DNA from: Petrimonas sp. IBARAKI
GTDB taxonomy: Bacteria; Bacteroidota; Bacteroidia; Bacteroidales; Dysgonomonadaceae
Assembly (NCBI GenBank): GCA_002356435.2
Contig: AP018040.2
Coordinates: 930,001-994,000 of the forward strand
DNA length: 64,000 nucleotides
Direction: 5' to 3'
The notes beneath the pieces were generated by a model that searched no databases, had not been told where the DNA came from, and was given only the letters and a program-made list of their open reading frames with translations. Below are positions 52,785-62,392 of the stretch, one piece after another (within the stretch, counting starts at the first letter, position 1; every line of letters starts with the position of its first letter). The translations under genes were made by a program, and so were the position numbers.

Positions 52785-55700
52785 ATGAAAAGAAAACAGA
52801 GAGCGGATGCACCTGGTGTGTTTTCCAAAATTGTAAAACGGCTGTTGATCCTGATGCTGCTATTAAATAGCGGATTACAAGCAAAAGCCTCTTCAGATCT
52901 CGTTTCTCAACAACCTGAAAGAACTGTTTCTGGTGTGGTGACGGATGAGAACGGTGATTCTGTAATTGGTGCAACTGTTGTTGTAAAAGGTACAACAATA
53001 GGTACTACTACGAATGTTGACGGAATTTTTACTTTAAGAATACCTTCAGATGCTCAAACGCTGCAGGTTTCGTATGTGGGTATGATAACTGTAGATATAA
53101 CCATCGGCGATAATTCACAGTACAATGTGGTTATGAAGCCGGATGCTGTTCTGATGGAAGATCTAGTAGTTATCGGATACGGAACCCGCTCGAAAAAAGA
53201 TATGTCCATAGCTGTGAGTTCTGTAAAAAGTGATGAATTGAATGAACGCCCGTCTGCCTTTAATATCATGCAGGGTATAGCCGGAAAAGTGGCTGGGGTC
53301 ACAAACGTATCAATGTCTGGGAGGCCAGGCGGTTCATCTTCCCTCCGCGTTCGTGGTATGGGTTCCATCAATGCAGGTAAAGACCCTATCTATGTACTCG
53401 ATGGTGTAATTGGGGTTGATCCCAATATTATCAACTCTGCAAATATTGAATCTATAGACATTCTTAAGGATGCTGCTGCAACAGCTATGTATGGCGCTCA
53501 AGGATCAAACGGAGTTGTGCTTATTACCACCAAGAAAGGTAAAAAAGGAAAAGGCTCCATTACCTACGATGGAAAGATGGGATTTGGTTTTATGAATCGA
53601 AAACTAGACATGCTTAATTCCGATGAATATATGGAAGTTCAGCGGCGCAGCTACGCTTACAGTGGACAAACCATGCCTCACCTTACTACGGCGGACGAAA
53701 AACTCTTCTACTATTCTAAAGATGCTTCCGGTAACTACCAATACGATGAGAACGGTCTGCTGATTGCTTCGCCCAAGTACAATACAGACTGGCAGAAGGA
53801 AATGACTCGCACGGCTATTACTAATGACCACATTGTATCTTTTTCATCGGGCAACGAGGATACCAGTGTTTATTCGAGTGTTGCTTACCAAAATTATGAA
53901 GGAGTGATGAAAAGTTCCGAATACGAACGTTTCTCGGGTACTGTTAATGTAAACAGCAGGATAAAGGACTGGCTTCGCGTGCAGGTTGTAGGAACCGTAG
54001 GTAGTCAGAAAGGCAACAATAACGATATGGAGAGTTCTTTCGGTCAGGGAGCGATCCGTAATATGATAGAAATGCCGCCCATTGTACCCGTTAAGTACGA
54101 AGACGGCACCTGGGGGCGCAAGGGGGATTATAAATTTTCCGAAGAAGGAGAGAATCCATTGTTGCTGTTACGAGACAGGAGAGATGAGTGGAAATCCAAC
54201 TTCTCCGTATTCAGCCTCAATTCCATTCTCGACCTAACCAGAAAGCTAACGTTGACTGTCCAGGGAGACTATCAGCAGAGCAATAGAAAGGGGATGAGTT
54301 ATGCCAAAGCCGGACTTCTGGATGTAAGTGAAAACAATGGTGGGTACGCGGATGTCAACAACTCCGATAATCAGAAGCTTACCAGTGAAAACTACTTTAC
54401 CTATACCGACGAGTATTTTAACGGACAACTCAGCTCTAACTTTGTATTGGGTGCCAGTTGGTATTATAATCGCAATGAAAGTTCATCCTCGGGTTCCGAA
54501 CAATACTTCGATGATTCGTTTGATTATCACAACCTTTCGGCAGGAACAACATGGCACGAACCCAGATCAGGAATGAATCAGAATACGATGAACTCATACT
54601 ATTTCCGGATGAATCACAGTCTCCGGGACAGGTATCTGCTGGGTGTTACATTCCGTGCGGATGGTGCCTCAAACTTTGGTATGAACAACAAGTACGGATA
54701 TTTCCCATCAGTATCTGCCGGATGGCGTATTTCGGAAGAGAGTTTTTTCCAACCCCTCACCAATGTAGTAAGCCAGGCCAAGCTGAGAACAAGTTACGGC
54801 GTAGTTGGCAATGCTTCCATCCCCAATTACAGAACCATTTCACAATACGGGAACGGATCTACCATCTTCAACAAGGAGCTCACGTCGTATGTAACTTTGG
54901 CCAATTTGGGTAATAAAGACCTCAAGTGGGAATCATCACGCCAGTTTAATATTGGATTAGACCTAAGCTTCTTAAAAAACCGTTTGGAGGTAATCATGGA
55001 CTATTACACCAAATCAACCCGAGACTTGTTATTCGAGAAACAGATACCTATCACCACCGGATATGCTACTACATGGTCTAACCTTGGCGAGATACGAAAT
55101 GACGGCTTCGAGGCTACCATTACATCACGCAACATTCATACAAAAGATTTCATGTGGGCGACAGATCTTGTGTACTCCACTAACAAAGTGAAGACAATAG
55201 ATATAAACGGAGAAACCATTGAGACAGGGAATAATACCATAGCCCGGGAAGGCATAGACTGGGCATCGTATTACGTGTATAAAAGACTGGGAACATGGAG
55301 TCTTGCCGAGGTAGAGGAAGCTGCCAGGTATGGTAAAAGACCCGGTGATATCAAGTACGAAGATGTGAACGGTGACTATAAGATCGACGAGGAAGATCGT
55401 CAGTTAATGGGTACAGGCAGGCCGAAAGGAAACCTCACCATGGTGAATACTTTTACCTACAAGGGTTTATCACTGATGGTTGACCTTAATTATGTATATG
55501 GCTTCAAGATCATGAGTATTACCCATTCCATGGGTGAAAACAGACCGTTGTACAGCAACAGTGTGAAAGATATACTTAAAGCATGGACACCCGAGAATCA
55601 AAATACGATGGTTGCCGCACTACGTTTACCGTCTGACCCATTCTTCGGCGAAAACGAAAAAGACTCCTATATGCTTCATAAAGGGGACTTCCTGCGAATC

Positions 55701-55928
55701 CGAAACATTGTCCTCTCGTATTCTTTCAGTCCTAAAGTACTTAACTGGCTTAGGGAAGTAAACAACCTCTCTTTGGGAGTATCTGTTGAGAACCTTGCGT
55801 TGTTCACCAAGTACCCCGGATATGACACAGAAATGGGCGCATTTAATACAGACAACGGACAGAGCATTGACTTTTACTCATACCCTCGTCCAACAACAGT
55901 TACTGCTAACATAAAGATTACATTTTAA
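52785..55928 (+). CDS. SusC/RagA-family TonB-dependent outer-membrane transporter (PUL2)
   Basis: Transporter of 1047 residues. Signal region (LLILMLLLNSGLQAKASS), carboxypeptidase-regulatory-like domain (VSGVVTDENGDSVIGATVVV), plug with IYVLDGVIGVDPNIIN and ILKDAAATAMYGAQGSNGV, and a barrel ending in VTANIKITF. The usual VDG(V/I) box is present. Start given at ATG 52785, which precedes the signal region; an alternative ATG at 52749 would add 12 residues. Works with the SusD 28 bp downstream to import mannose-rich oligosaccharides (inferred). Confidence 0.95.
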   Translation: MKRKQRADAPGVFSKIVKRLLILMLLLNSGLQAKASSDLVSQQPERTVSGVVTDENGDSVIGATVVVKGTTIGTTTNVDGIFTLRIPSDAQTLQVSYVGMITVDITIGDNSQYNVVMKPDAVLMEDLVVIGYGTRSKKDMSIAVSSVKSDELNERPSAFNIMQGIAGKVAGVTNVSMSGRPGGSSSLRVRGMGSINAGKDPIYVLDGVIGVDPNIINSANIESIDILKDAAATAMYGAQGSNGVVLITTKKGKKGKGSITYDGKMGFGFMNRKLDMLNSDEYMEVQRRSYAYSGQTMPHLTTADEKLFYYSKDASGNYQYDENGLLIASPKYNTDWQKEMTRTAITNDHIVSFSSGNEDTSVYSSVAYQNYEGVMKSSEYERFSGTVNVNSRIKDWLRVQVVGTVGSQKGNNNDMESSFGQGAIRNMIEMPPIVPVKYEDGTWGRKGDYKFSEEGENPLLLLRDRRDEWKSNFSVFSLNSILDLTRKLTLTVQGDYQQSNRKGMSYAKAGLLDVSENNGGYADVNNSDNQKLTSENYFTYTDEYFNGQLSSNFVLGASWYYNRNESSSSGSEQYFDDSFDYHNLSAGTTWHEPRSGMNQNTMNSYYFRMNHSLRDRYLLGVTFRADGASNFGMNNKYGYFPSVSAGWRISEESFFQPLTNVVSQAKLRTSYGVVGNASIPNYRTISQYGNGSTIFNKELTSYVTLANLGNKDLKWESSRQFNIGLDLSFLKNRLEVIMDYYTKSTRDLLFEKQIPITTGYATTWSNLGEIRNDGFEATITSRNIHTKDFMWATDLVYSTNKVKTIDINGETIETGNNTIAREGIDWASYYVYKRLGTWSLAEVEEAARYGKRPGDIKYEDVNGDYKIDEEDRQLMGTGRPKGNLTMVNTFTYKGLSLMVDLNYVYGFKIMSITHSMGENRPLYSNSVKDILKAWTPENQNTMVAALRLPSDPFFGENEKDSYMLHKGDFLRIRNIVLSYSFSPKVLNWLREVNNLSLGVSVENLALFTKYPGYDTEMGAFNTDNGQSIDFYSYPRPTTVTANIKITF

Positions 55929-55956
55929 GTGATTAGAAAATAAATATTTAAATCAA

Positions 55957-57468
55957 ATGAAAAAGATATATTCAAATATAAGCTGGCTCATTGTCCTGGC
56001 GGTAATTATTACGTCCTGTGACTCTTTTCTTGAAGAAAAACCAAAGACATTTCTGAATCCCGATTCGTATTACCAGAACGAAAAACAGGCTTTGGCTGCC
56101 GTGAACGGCATATACACCTTTGTTGACAATATTATGGACTCGGATATTGAGCCCGGCTCACAGAGTTTCATCTTTATGGAATTCATGCACGGATACGGTG
56201 AACGTATGCGCGGATCAGGTACACAAGACCTTGCTCAAGCCAACAGTTTGCTTATTGCGGACAATAACAGCTATGTGCAGAGATTCTGGGAAACAGCATA
56301 TCGGGCTATTGAGAATTGCAACGGCATTATCGAAGGTATAGAAAGTATGGCAGAAGGGACGATAAGTGAAACCAAAAAGAACCAGTATCTCGGCGAAGCT
56401 TATTTCCTCCGCGGTTACTTCTACTTCAACCTGGTAAGACTCTATGGACCTGTGCCATTGAAACTCACGCCCACCAAAGATGTAACGAATACTGAAATTG
56501 AGTTGTCATCCATGGAAGTTGTCTACACACAGATAGATGCGGATATGACAAAAGCCGGGGAGCTGATGGAGAGTCTGGACTGGACAAATACCAGTGGGCG
56601 TGTGACCAAGGGAACCGTGAAATCTATGCATGCCAAGGTTTTGCTCACCATGGCCGGATATCCCCTACAAAAGGGAACAGAATACTATACCAAAGCCTAT
56701 AACATGGCAAAGCAGGTATATGCCAGTGGAAAATTTCACCTATTCGACACCTATGAAAAGTTGAGAACTGTGGAAAATTCAGGAGAGATTATCTGGTCCA
56801 TTCAAAGAGAGGCCGACAATGCAGGAAATCCCCTCCATAGTGCTCTGTTAGCTTACCCTGCGCCAGTAAAAGCTGTCTCAGCCAGTGCCGCTTACGGTGG
56901 AGCAATCACTGTTACCCAGATGTTCTTCGATACTTATCCCGAAGGGGATAAGCGCAAAGATGAAAGAAAATTCTATTATACCCAGCAGGAGGCACTTGAT
57001 AAATCGGGCATGGTAGATCTCGGCAGGCTCTATATTTATAAGTACTGGGACCAGAATGCTGCTGAAGTTGGAAAATCCGGAGCCAACTTTACACTCTTAA
57101 GATATGCTGACGTGCTGTTGATGATGGCAGAAGCAAAAGCACAGGCTGATGGAGGGACCACCACCGATGCTGATGCCATTGAGGCATATTACTCCGTCAG
57201 AAAACGTGCATTACCTCAGGAAGCGAAACCCACATCCATCACCGCTGATAAGGTATTACAGGAACGTTTCTGGGAGCTTGCTTTTGAGAATCAGACCTGG
57301 TATGATATGGTGAGAACACGAAAAGCTTTACATGCTGTCACCGGCCAAATGGTAAACATGATCGGGTATCAGACCCCGAGTCATACAGCCCCATTTACAG
57401 AAGCAAGCTTGTTACTGCCATACCCGATCAGGGAAAAGAGATTAAATCCTAATTTAAAGAGGGATTGA
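55957..57468 (+). CDS. SusD/RagB-family outer-membrane lipoprotein (PUL2)
   Basis: Lipoprotein of 503 residues (VIITSCDSFLEEKPKTFLNP). It has the RagB/SusD signature blocks YYQNEKQALAAVNGIY, EAYFLRGYFYFNLVRLYGPVPL, LLRYADVLLMMAEAKAQ and ERFWELAFENQTWYDMVRT. This is the common RagB branch, unlike the SusD-like_2 type in PUL1. It binds the incoming glycan at the cell surface as lid of SusC. Confidence 0.94.
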   Translation: MKKIYSNISWLIVLAVIITSCDSFLEEKPKTFLNPDSYYQNEKQALAAVNGIYTFVDNIMDSDIEPGSQSFIFMEFMHGYGERMRGSGTQDLAQANSLLIADNNSYVQRFWETAYRAIENCNGIIEGIESMAEGTISETKKNQYLGEAYFLRGYFYFNLVRLYGPVPLKLTPTKDVTNTEIELSSMEVVYTQIDADMTKAGELMESLDWTNTSGRVTKGTVKSMHAKVLLTMAGYPLQKGTEYYTKAYNMAKQVYASGKFHLFDTYEKLRTVENSGEIIWSIQREADNAGNPLHSALLAYPAPVKAVSASAAYGGAITVTQMFFDTYPEGDKRKDERKFYYTQQEALDKSGMVDLGRLYIYKYWDQNAAEVGKSGANFTLLRYADVLLMMAEAKAQADGGTTTDADAIEAYYSVRKRALPQEAKPTSITADKVLQERFWELAFENQTWYDMVRTRKALHAVTGQMVNMIGYQTPSHTAPFTEASLLLPYPIREKRLNPNLKRD

Positions 57469-57494
57469 TCATTTAATCACAACGAATTGTTAGT

Positions 57495-58871
57495 ATGAAG
57501 TACAATTATAAACATATGATATTATTGTCGTTCTTACTTTGTCTTCTTGTTTCTTGTTCCGATAAAGATGACAGCATAAGGAAGAATCCCTTTGAACCTG
57601 ATAGTGGTCATACCTATATCAAAATTGCCACTACATTCAATGCGGATACGCTATACCTGTCGTGGGAACTTACCCATCCGGAAGTCAGTTTCGATAATTA
57701 TCGTATTGAGTTGAGTAAACCTGCCACTGTGAAAACGGTTGAAAAAGGTGAAACAACAAGCTACTTCACCCGTGTGCCTTATAATGAACCTGTATCGGTA
57801 ACTCTCTCATTGGTGAAGGGTAGCGAAGTTGTAAACGCCAACACTATCCAGGCAAAAATTGATGGTCTTGACAAGGTCATTGCCGGCATCATCATTCCCG
57901 ATCAGGGAAGTGTAACTGCAGGTGATGGTATGTATTCCATTCCTTTACCCGATGGCAGGAGCATCTTCCTGATGGGTGACTCTTATATAGGAACAGTTAC
58001 TAATGGACAACGACCGACTTCCGACCGTATGTATCGCAATACCTATATTGTGTATGACAACGGCAAGGTGAGCGCTATTTACGGGTATGGAGGCAACAAG
58101 AATGCTTCAGCAGCGGTACCTCCCGGTTATTCCGACGAGCAAAAATGGTACTGGCCCGGACACGGATTTGTGAATGGTGATAAGTTGTATATCTTTCAAA
58201 CCCTGATGTATCAGGGAGGTGAGGGTATGTGGGGATTTATGTATGAAACCACTCATATACTGGAATATAACCTTCCCGGCTTAGAATTGAATAAGGTAAC
58301 CCCTATACCGTTTAAAGGATCAACAGATGTTCATTACGGAATGGCTGCACTCAAGGATGACAATTATAACTATATCTACGCACAAGTAGATGTACGAAAC
58401 GATATGGATCCCATCACAGAAGTACTGGTTGCACGGACCGCTGTAGGTAATCCATACGACAACTGGCAATATTACAACGGTTCGGGTTGGAGCGCAAATT
58501 CATCGGATGCCGTTAAGTTGGAAGGCTTATCCTCTGTACCCGTTTCGTCACAGTTCAATGTGTTTAAACTACGAGGTAAGTATGTATTGCTTACTCAGAA
58601 GAAGACTTTTAACTCCGGCGAAATATACACTTTCATTGCCGATAGCCCCACCGGACCGTGGAGGAACAAGCAACTTATATTTAAAACCTACGAACAGAAT
58701 ACGCCGCATTTATTGACTTACAATGCTATGGCGCATCCGCAGTTTGAGAAAGACGGGATGATACTTGTCAGCTACAACGTGAATACCGAAGTTTTTGCAG
58801 AGCAGTTCAGCGACGTGAGTACTTACCGCCCCCGTTTCTTCTGGGTTGATATAGATAAGATTATGAATTAA
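57495..58871 (+). CDS. Lipoprotein with putative beta-propeller (DUF5005/DUF4185-like)
   Basis: Lipoprotein of 458 residues (LLCLLVSCSDKDD). An N-terminal fibronectin-III-like region of about 110 residues precedes a domain with repeated strand patterns such as RSIFLMGDSYIGTV, NTYIVYDNGKVSAIYGYGG, WYWPGHGFVNGDKLYIFQT and TEVLVARTAVGNPYDNWQYY. This resembles five-bladed propeller glycosidase-like proteins grouped as DUF5005 or DUF4185. It could bind or cut the PUL2 glycan at the surface. No catalytic residue assignment is possible by eye. 26 bp after SusD. Confidence 0.6.
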   Translation: MKYNYKHMILLSFLLCLLVSCSDKDDSIRKNPFEPDSGHTYIKIATTFNADTLYLSWELTHPEVSFDNYRIELSKPATVKTVEKGETTSYFTRVPYNEPVSVTLSLVKGSEVVNANTIQAKIDGLDKVIAGIIIPDQGSVTAGDGMYSIPLPDGRSIFLMGDSYIGTVTNGQRPTSDRMYRNTYIVYDNGKVSAIYGYGGNKNASAAVPPGYSDEQKWYWPGHGFVNGDKLYIFQTLMYQGGEGMWGFMYETTHILEYNLPGLELNKVTPIPFKGSTDVHYGMAALKDDNYNYIYAQVDVRNDMDPITEVLVARTAVGNPYDNWQYYNGSGWSANSSDAVKLEGLSSVPVSSQFNVFKLRGKYVLLTQKKTFNSGEIYTFIADSPTGPWRNKQLIFKTYEQNTPHLLTYNAMAHPQFEKDGMILVSYNVNTEVFAEQFSDVSTYRPRFFWVDIDKIMN

Positions 58872-58910
58872 AAGATTGAAAACGAATATTTTATAAACTA
58901 AAAAAATAAA

Positions 58911-59381
58911 ATGATGAGAAAATGTGCATTAACAGTTACAGTAGTTTCGGTTTTACTTGCCCTCGCAAGCTGCGAAGACGATAGCCGGACAAAAATGTTG
59001 TCAGATTATCACTCTGACTTCGATATAAATTATGGGCTTTTCCACGTTTATCAGTACGATGAGGTAAACATTAATGGAATTGATCTTGCTTCAAAGTTCG
59101 ACTTCTTCAATACTTTCAGGCTGACACTGCACTATACTGATAACGAGATTAGCGCGGTGACTTTCGATAACGGCGATGTGCCTTTTTCACCTTATAGCTA
59201 TGAGATCCCATCCGGAAAGGTGAATGCATATCTGAATACGAACGTACTTCCCAATGAATTGCGCCTGACCGATTCGGAAAAAGTTATCGCCTACTATGTA
59301 AATGGTGAGTTTAGCATTCCTTTCAAACTGGACTGCCCGTCACTGGATTATAAATATACTTTTAAAAGCATTCAACAATAA
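58911..59381 (+). CDS. Small PUL2 lipoprotein of unknown function
   Basis: Lipoprotein of 156 residues (VLLALASCEDDSR) with a beta-rich body (FRLTLHYTDNEISAVTFDNG, YTFKSIQQ at the end). I do not recognise the family. Its place after SusCD suggests a surface glycan-binding or accessory protein. ATG codons at 58911 and 58914 are equally possible. Confidence 0.65.
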   Translation: MMRKCALTVTVVSVLLALASCEDDSRTKMLSDYHSDFDINYGLFHVYQYDEVNINGIDLASKFDFFNTFRLTLHYTDNEISAVTFDNGDVPFSPYSYEIPSGKVNAYLNTNVLPNELRLTDSEKVIAYYVNGEFSIPFKLDCPSLDYKYTFKSIQQ

Positions 59382-59393
59382 AATTGAAATCAT

Positions 59394-60410
59394 ATGAAAT
59401 TCATAAGAAAATATAAATACTATTTATCATTGGTGGCAGTCTTATTCCTTGTTGTCACCTGCATGACTATTGAAGAAATCATTCACCCCGACAATGCTCA
59501 GGTTGACAGTGATATCAACATAACAGTAAAGATAAAAATCGTTGCTGAAACTGATGGTAACAGTAAGTTGACATTTGGTATATTAATGCCTAAAGCCTGG
59601 AATGTGAAAGACAACGCTTTATTAACTCTTACCACTGATGCGGCATTTGCCGGGAACAAGGTTACCAATGAACCCATGGTATTGATGAGTGCTGCAGACA
59701 AAAATCCAACGGATGGAATGCCATGGTCTGCTTCATTCCAGAGTCGGATGGGCGTACTTGGCAATACAGGACCAATGGAGTGGGTTGTATTTAAATCGGT
59801 TACTACCTTCCAAATAAATGATAATATCCCAGATCAAAAAACCGTAGTGGGTACTGTGAATATTAAACTTCATACAGGTTCGCGTGCCGTGAAATTCTAT
59901 GCGGGATACACATTCTGTGGTGAGGCATTTGGATTCAATGGTGAAAAATATCCTGATGAGGATGTGGTAGAAGCCAAACTTTTGGAGGTTACCGGTGGTG
60001 ATGATCCTCAAATGGACTTCACTGCTGATCCGGCATTATCTTTTGTTCCTGCCACTTTTGGTTTCGGAGATATATTCTCAATTCGTTATAATGAGCCAAA
60101 CTATATTGCCGAAGGAGGTTTGAAAGGTGGTGAGGTTCATCTGTATGCGAAAGTACAATACAGGGAAGGAGGAGTAGAGAAAGAGAAGATTGTGGACGAG
60201 ATTTCCGACAAAACTCTTATGGAATCACTGGGTAATCTGGGAGCAGTGACTTCTTTCCAGAAATATATTTACCCAAGAGAGTTCTTTGATTTATCAAAGG
60301 ATGCCGATATATTAGGTATTCAGGTTCATTTCACAAATAAGGATAAAAGTGTTGTTATATTGGATAACGAAACAGAAGATAACATCTTAGTGTTTTATTC
60401 GCCGTTATAG
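59394..60410 (+). CDS. Exported PUL2 protein, DUF4961-like
   Basis: Protein of 338 residues with a signal (YLSLVAVLFLVVTCMT, lipobox-like) followed by the run TIEEIIHPDNAQVDSDINIT. The body has a beta-sandwich pattern, KLTFGILMPKAWNVKDNALL, KFYAGYTFCGEAFGFNGE, and a C-terminal second domain from about residue 205. The opening and the PKAWN block resemble what I recall as DUF4961, found in Bacteroidota PULs. Probably a surface accessory or binding protein. Last gene of PUL2, 12 bp after the previous one. Confidence 0.6.
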   Translation: MKFIRKYKYYLSLVAVLFLVVTCMTIEEIIHPDNAQVDSDINITVKIKIVAETDGNSKLTFGILMPKAWNVKDNALLTLTTDAAFAGNKVTNEPMVLMSAADKNPTDGMPWSASFQSRMGVLGNTGPMEWVVFKSVTTFQINDNIPDQKTVVGTVNIKLHTGSRAVKFYAGYTFCGEAFGFNGEKYPDEDVVEAKLLEVTGGDDPQMDFTADPALSFVPATFGFGDIFSIRYNEPNYIAEGGLKGGEVHLYAKVQYREGGVEKEKIVDEISDKTLMESLGNLGAVTSFQKYIYPREFFDLSKDADILGIQVHFTNKDKSVVILDNETEDNILVFYSPL

Positions 60411-60718
60411 CCCACCAAAGTTATTGAAAAGAAGTTGATTCACAAATTTTCACAAAGATTAATTTAATATGATATCAATAATGGCAAATAAAACTAGTTG
60501 AACGGAACCTATTGCTATGGGAAAAGTATTTATGGGAGGTTGGCGTTTTTGCTTGATTTGGGTTAATAAGTTCCTATAAAAGCTCTTTTTCAAGTACATG
60601 ATTGTTTTTTAATCTTAGATCGTCCACGTAAATGCATAATTCTCCCTGTATGATTTTGCTCATCATCTATACGGGTTTTGTCATTAAATGGAAAGAACGC
60701 TTTTGTTAATTATCAGAA
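60411..60718. other. Intergenic region between PUL2 and the IS91 transposase
   Basis: About 310 bp with no gene seen. It must include the terminator of PUL2 and one end of the IS91-like element, but IS91 elements lack inverted repeats, so the border cannot be placed by eye. Confidence 0.4.
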
Positions 60719-61879
60719 TTATCCTGGTTCCATGTGTAAAACATTGCATGCCGGGCTTACCATTAATTTCCCTTTTTTGCACTTTGCGCAAATAATCGGG
60801 TCCTTACCGGATATTATTTGTAAAACTTCCATTGCAAGCAGTCCTGTAAGTCTTGAAAAATAGGTTGGGGTGGGCAACAGTGAATAGCATAAATTGAGCT
60901 TTGTTTTCCTTTTGCAGATAGCCATGAATCCGAAGTAACGTATTTTGCTAAATCCACATGGAAGGACATGCTGCATGAATCGCCGTATAAACTCCATAGT
61001 TTCCAGGGTCATTGTTTTTCTTGCACCTCCTGCCTTGTTATCCCTATAGCTGAAAGTAACCTTATCATCTTTGTAACCTACCATACGGTGGTTGCTAATT
61101 GCCACACGGTGTGTGTAGTTGCCCAGATAACGGACCAGGTTATCGGGTGAAGCAAACGGTTTTTCTGCATAAACCACCCATTTTTTAGCGTAGCATTTTG
61201 CTTTTATGGTCTGAAAATCGGGTGTATCATCCGGAAGTTTGATCTCCTTCCTGAATACTGACTCCTGCAGTAGCCGACATAAAATACCCCTGAAAACGGT
61301 GCTGAGCACTTTTACCGGGACAAAAAACTTTTTAGCACTTGGTACCCATTCCATTCCATCATCGGATACTCCTCCGGCAGGAACAATGGTATGAATATGC
61401 GGGTGATAGGTCATTGTTTGACCCCAGGTGTGTAACAGGGCAACAGCTCCGGCCTCTGCGCCTAAATAATGCGTGTTTCTGGCACATTGCATCAGTGTTT
61501 GTCCGGCTGCTTTGAAGAGCAAGGAATAAGCAATCCTCTGATTGATATAAAACAGTTTGTGCAGACACGCGGGTATTGTGAAAACAATGTGAAAATGTTT
61601 TACCGGGGGGAGATCAGCCGCAAGTTTATCCACCCATTGCATCCGTTTTATGTACTGGCATTTGGGACAATTGCGATTACGACACGAGTTATAGGATTGA
61701 ACCTTGTGACCGCAATGATTGCAACTCAATGTATGCCCGCCAAGTTCTGAAGTACGACAGGCAATAATATCTTCCATTGCTTTTTGCTGTACGGCACAAA
61801 GTGTGTTCTCGGTCAGGAAATCGTGTCTCTTATCCCGGAAAATGTCAGCAATCTCTATGATTTGCTTTTTATTCTCCAT
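60719..61879 (-). CDS. IS91-family transposase
   Basis: HUH-type transposase of 386 residues. The N-terminal zinc-binding domain has CNHCGHKVQSYNSCRNRNC then CPKCQY; the histidine motif appears as TMTYHPHIHTIVPAGGV. The Y2-type catalytic core and C-terminal part GFMAICKRKTKLNLCYSLL look complete. IS91 elements move by rolling-circle transposition. It follows a tyrosine recombinase fragment after 9 bp, the two-gene layout frequent for such elements in Bacteroidota. Confidence 0.93.
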   Translation of the reverse strand: MENKKQIIEIADIFRDKRHDFLTENTLCAVQQKAMEDIIACRTSELGGHTLSCNHCGHKVQSYNSCRNRNCPKCQYIKRMQWVDKLAADLPPVKHFHIVFTIPACLHKLFYINQRIAYSLLFKAAGQTLMQCARNTHYLGAEAGAVALLHTWGQTMTYHPHIHTIVPAGGVSDDGMEWVPSAKKFFVPVKVLSTVFRGILCRLLQESVFRKEIKLPDDTPDFQTIKAKCYAKKWVVYAEKPFASPDNLVRYLGNYTHRVAISNHRMVGYKDDKVTFSYRDNKAGGARKTMTLETMEFIRRFMQHVLPCGFSKIRYFGFMAICKRKTKLNLCYSLLPTPTYFSRLTGLLAMEVLQIISGKDPIICAKCKKGKLMVSPACNVLHMEPG

Positions 61880-61888
61880 AATGATAGA

Positions 61889-62266
61889 TCAGAAAAGTGT
61901 TATATCATCCAATGGAGAAGTAAACTCGCTGGTTTTGATATGGGCTACATGCAGGTAAACAGCTGTGGTCTTCAATGAAGTATGACCCATGAACTGCTGT
62001 ATCTGTCTCAGGTTTACACCGGCTTCCAATAAATGGGTGGCAAAACAATGACGCAATGTATGAAACGATACCTCTTTTTTTATTCCGGCATTTTTAGCAC
62101 TGTTTTTCACAATATACTCTACAGTTCTTTCCGACAAGGGTTGTCCTTTACGCCCCATCGGTTCGAATAGATAAGTGCTTGGTCGTTCCAATTTATAATA
62201 CATTCGCAGCACTTCGAGTGTTTTCCACGAAAGAATGGTATATCTGTCCTTCTTCCCCTTTCCTTG
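61889..62266 (-). pseudogene. Tyrosine recombinase, 5' part lost by IS21 insertion
   Basis: Minus strand, 125 residues in frame, beginning QGKGKKDRYTILSWKTLEVL and continuing to FHTLRHCFATHLLEAG (HxxR), MGHTSLKTTAVYLHV (GH and the catalytic Tyr). The C-terminal half of the catalytic domain is intact. Upstream of CAA at 62266 the frame meets a TAA in foreign sequence at once, so the N-terminal two-thirds have been removed. Confidence 0.8.
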
Positions 62267-62279
62267 TGTAAACAGGAAT

Positions 62280-62362
62280 TAAAAATACAGTGAAAATGGG
62301 AAAATCCTGTACAGTGTTTTTGGGAACATTACCTACAGTATTTTCGGGAACAGGAATACAGT
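62280..62362. repeat. IS21 terminal direct repeats
   Basis: Four TACAGT units spaced 22-25 bases apart, three of them in TACAGTnnTTTTnGGAACA-like or related context. They are the probable IstA binding sites at the element end. Confidence 0.6.
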
Positions 62363-62392
62363 AAATTCTGAGCAAAAATAAAGATATTTTCG

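Larger units (their letters stand above)
60719..62266 (-). mobile_element. IS91-like element (recombinase fragment plus transposase), left part of a composite remnant
   Basis: Includes the transposase and the recombinase fragment in the same orientation. The element end toward 60.7 kb is not defined. The recombinase part is cut at 62266 by the IS21-family element, so the IS91-like copy is probably not autonomous. Confidence 0.65.
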
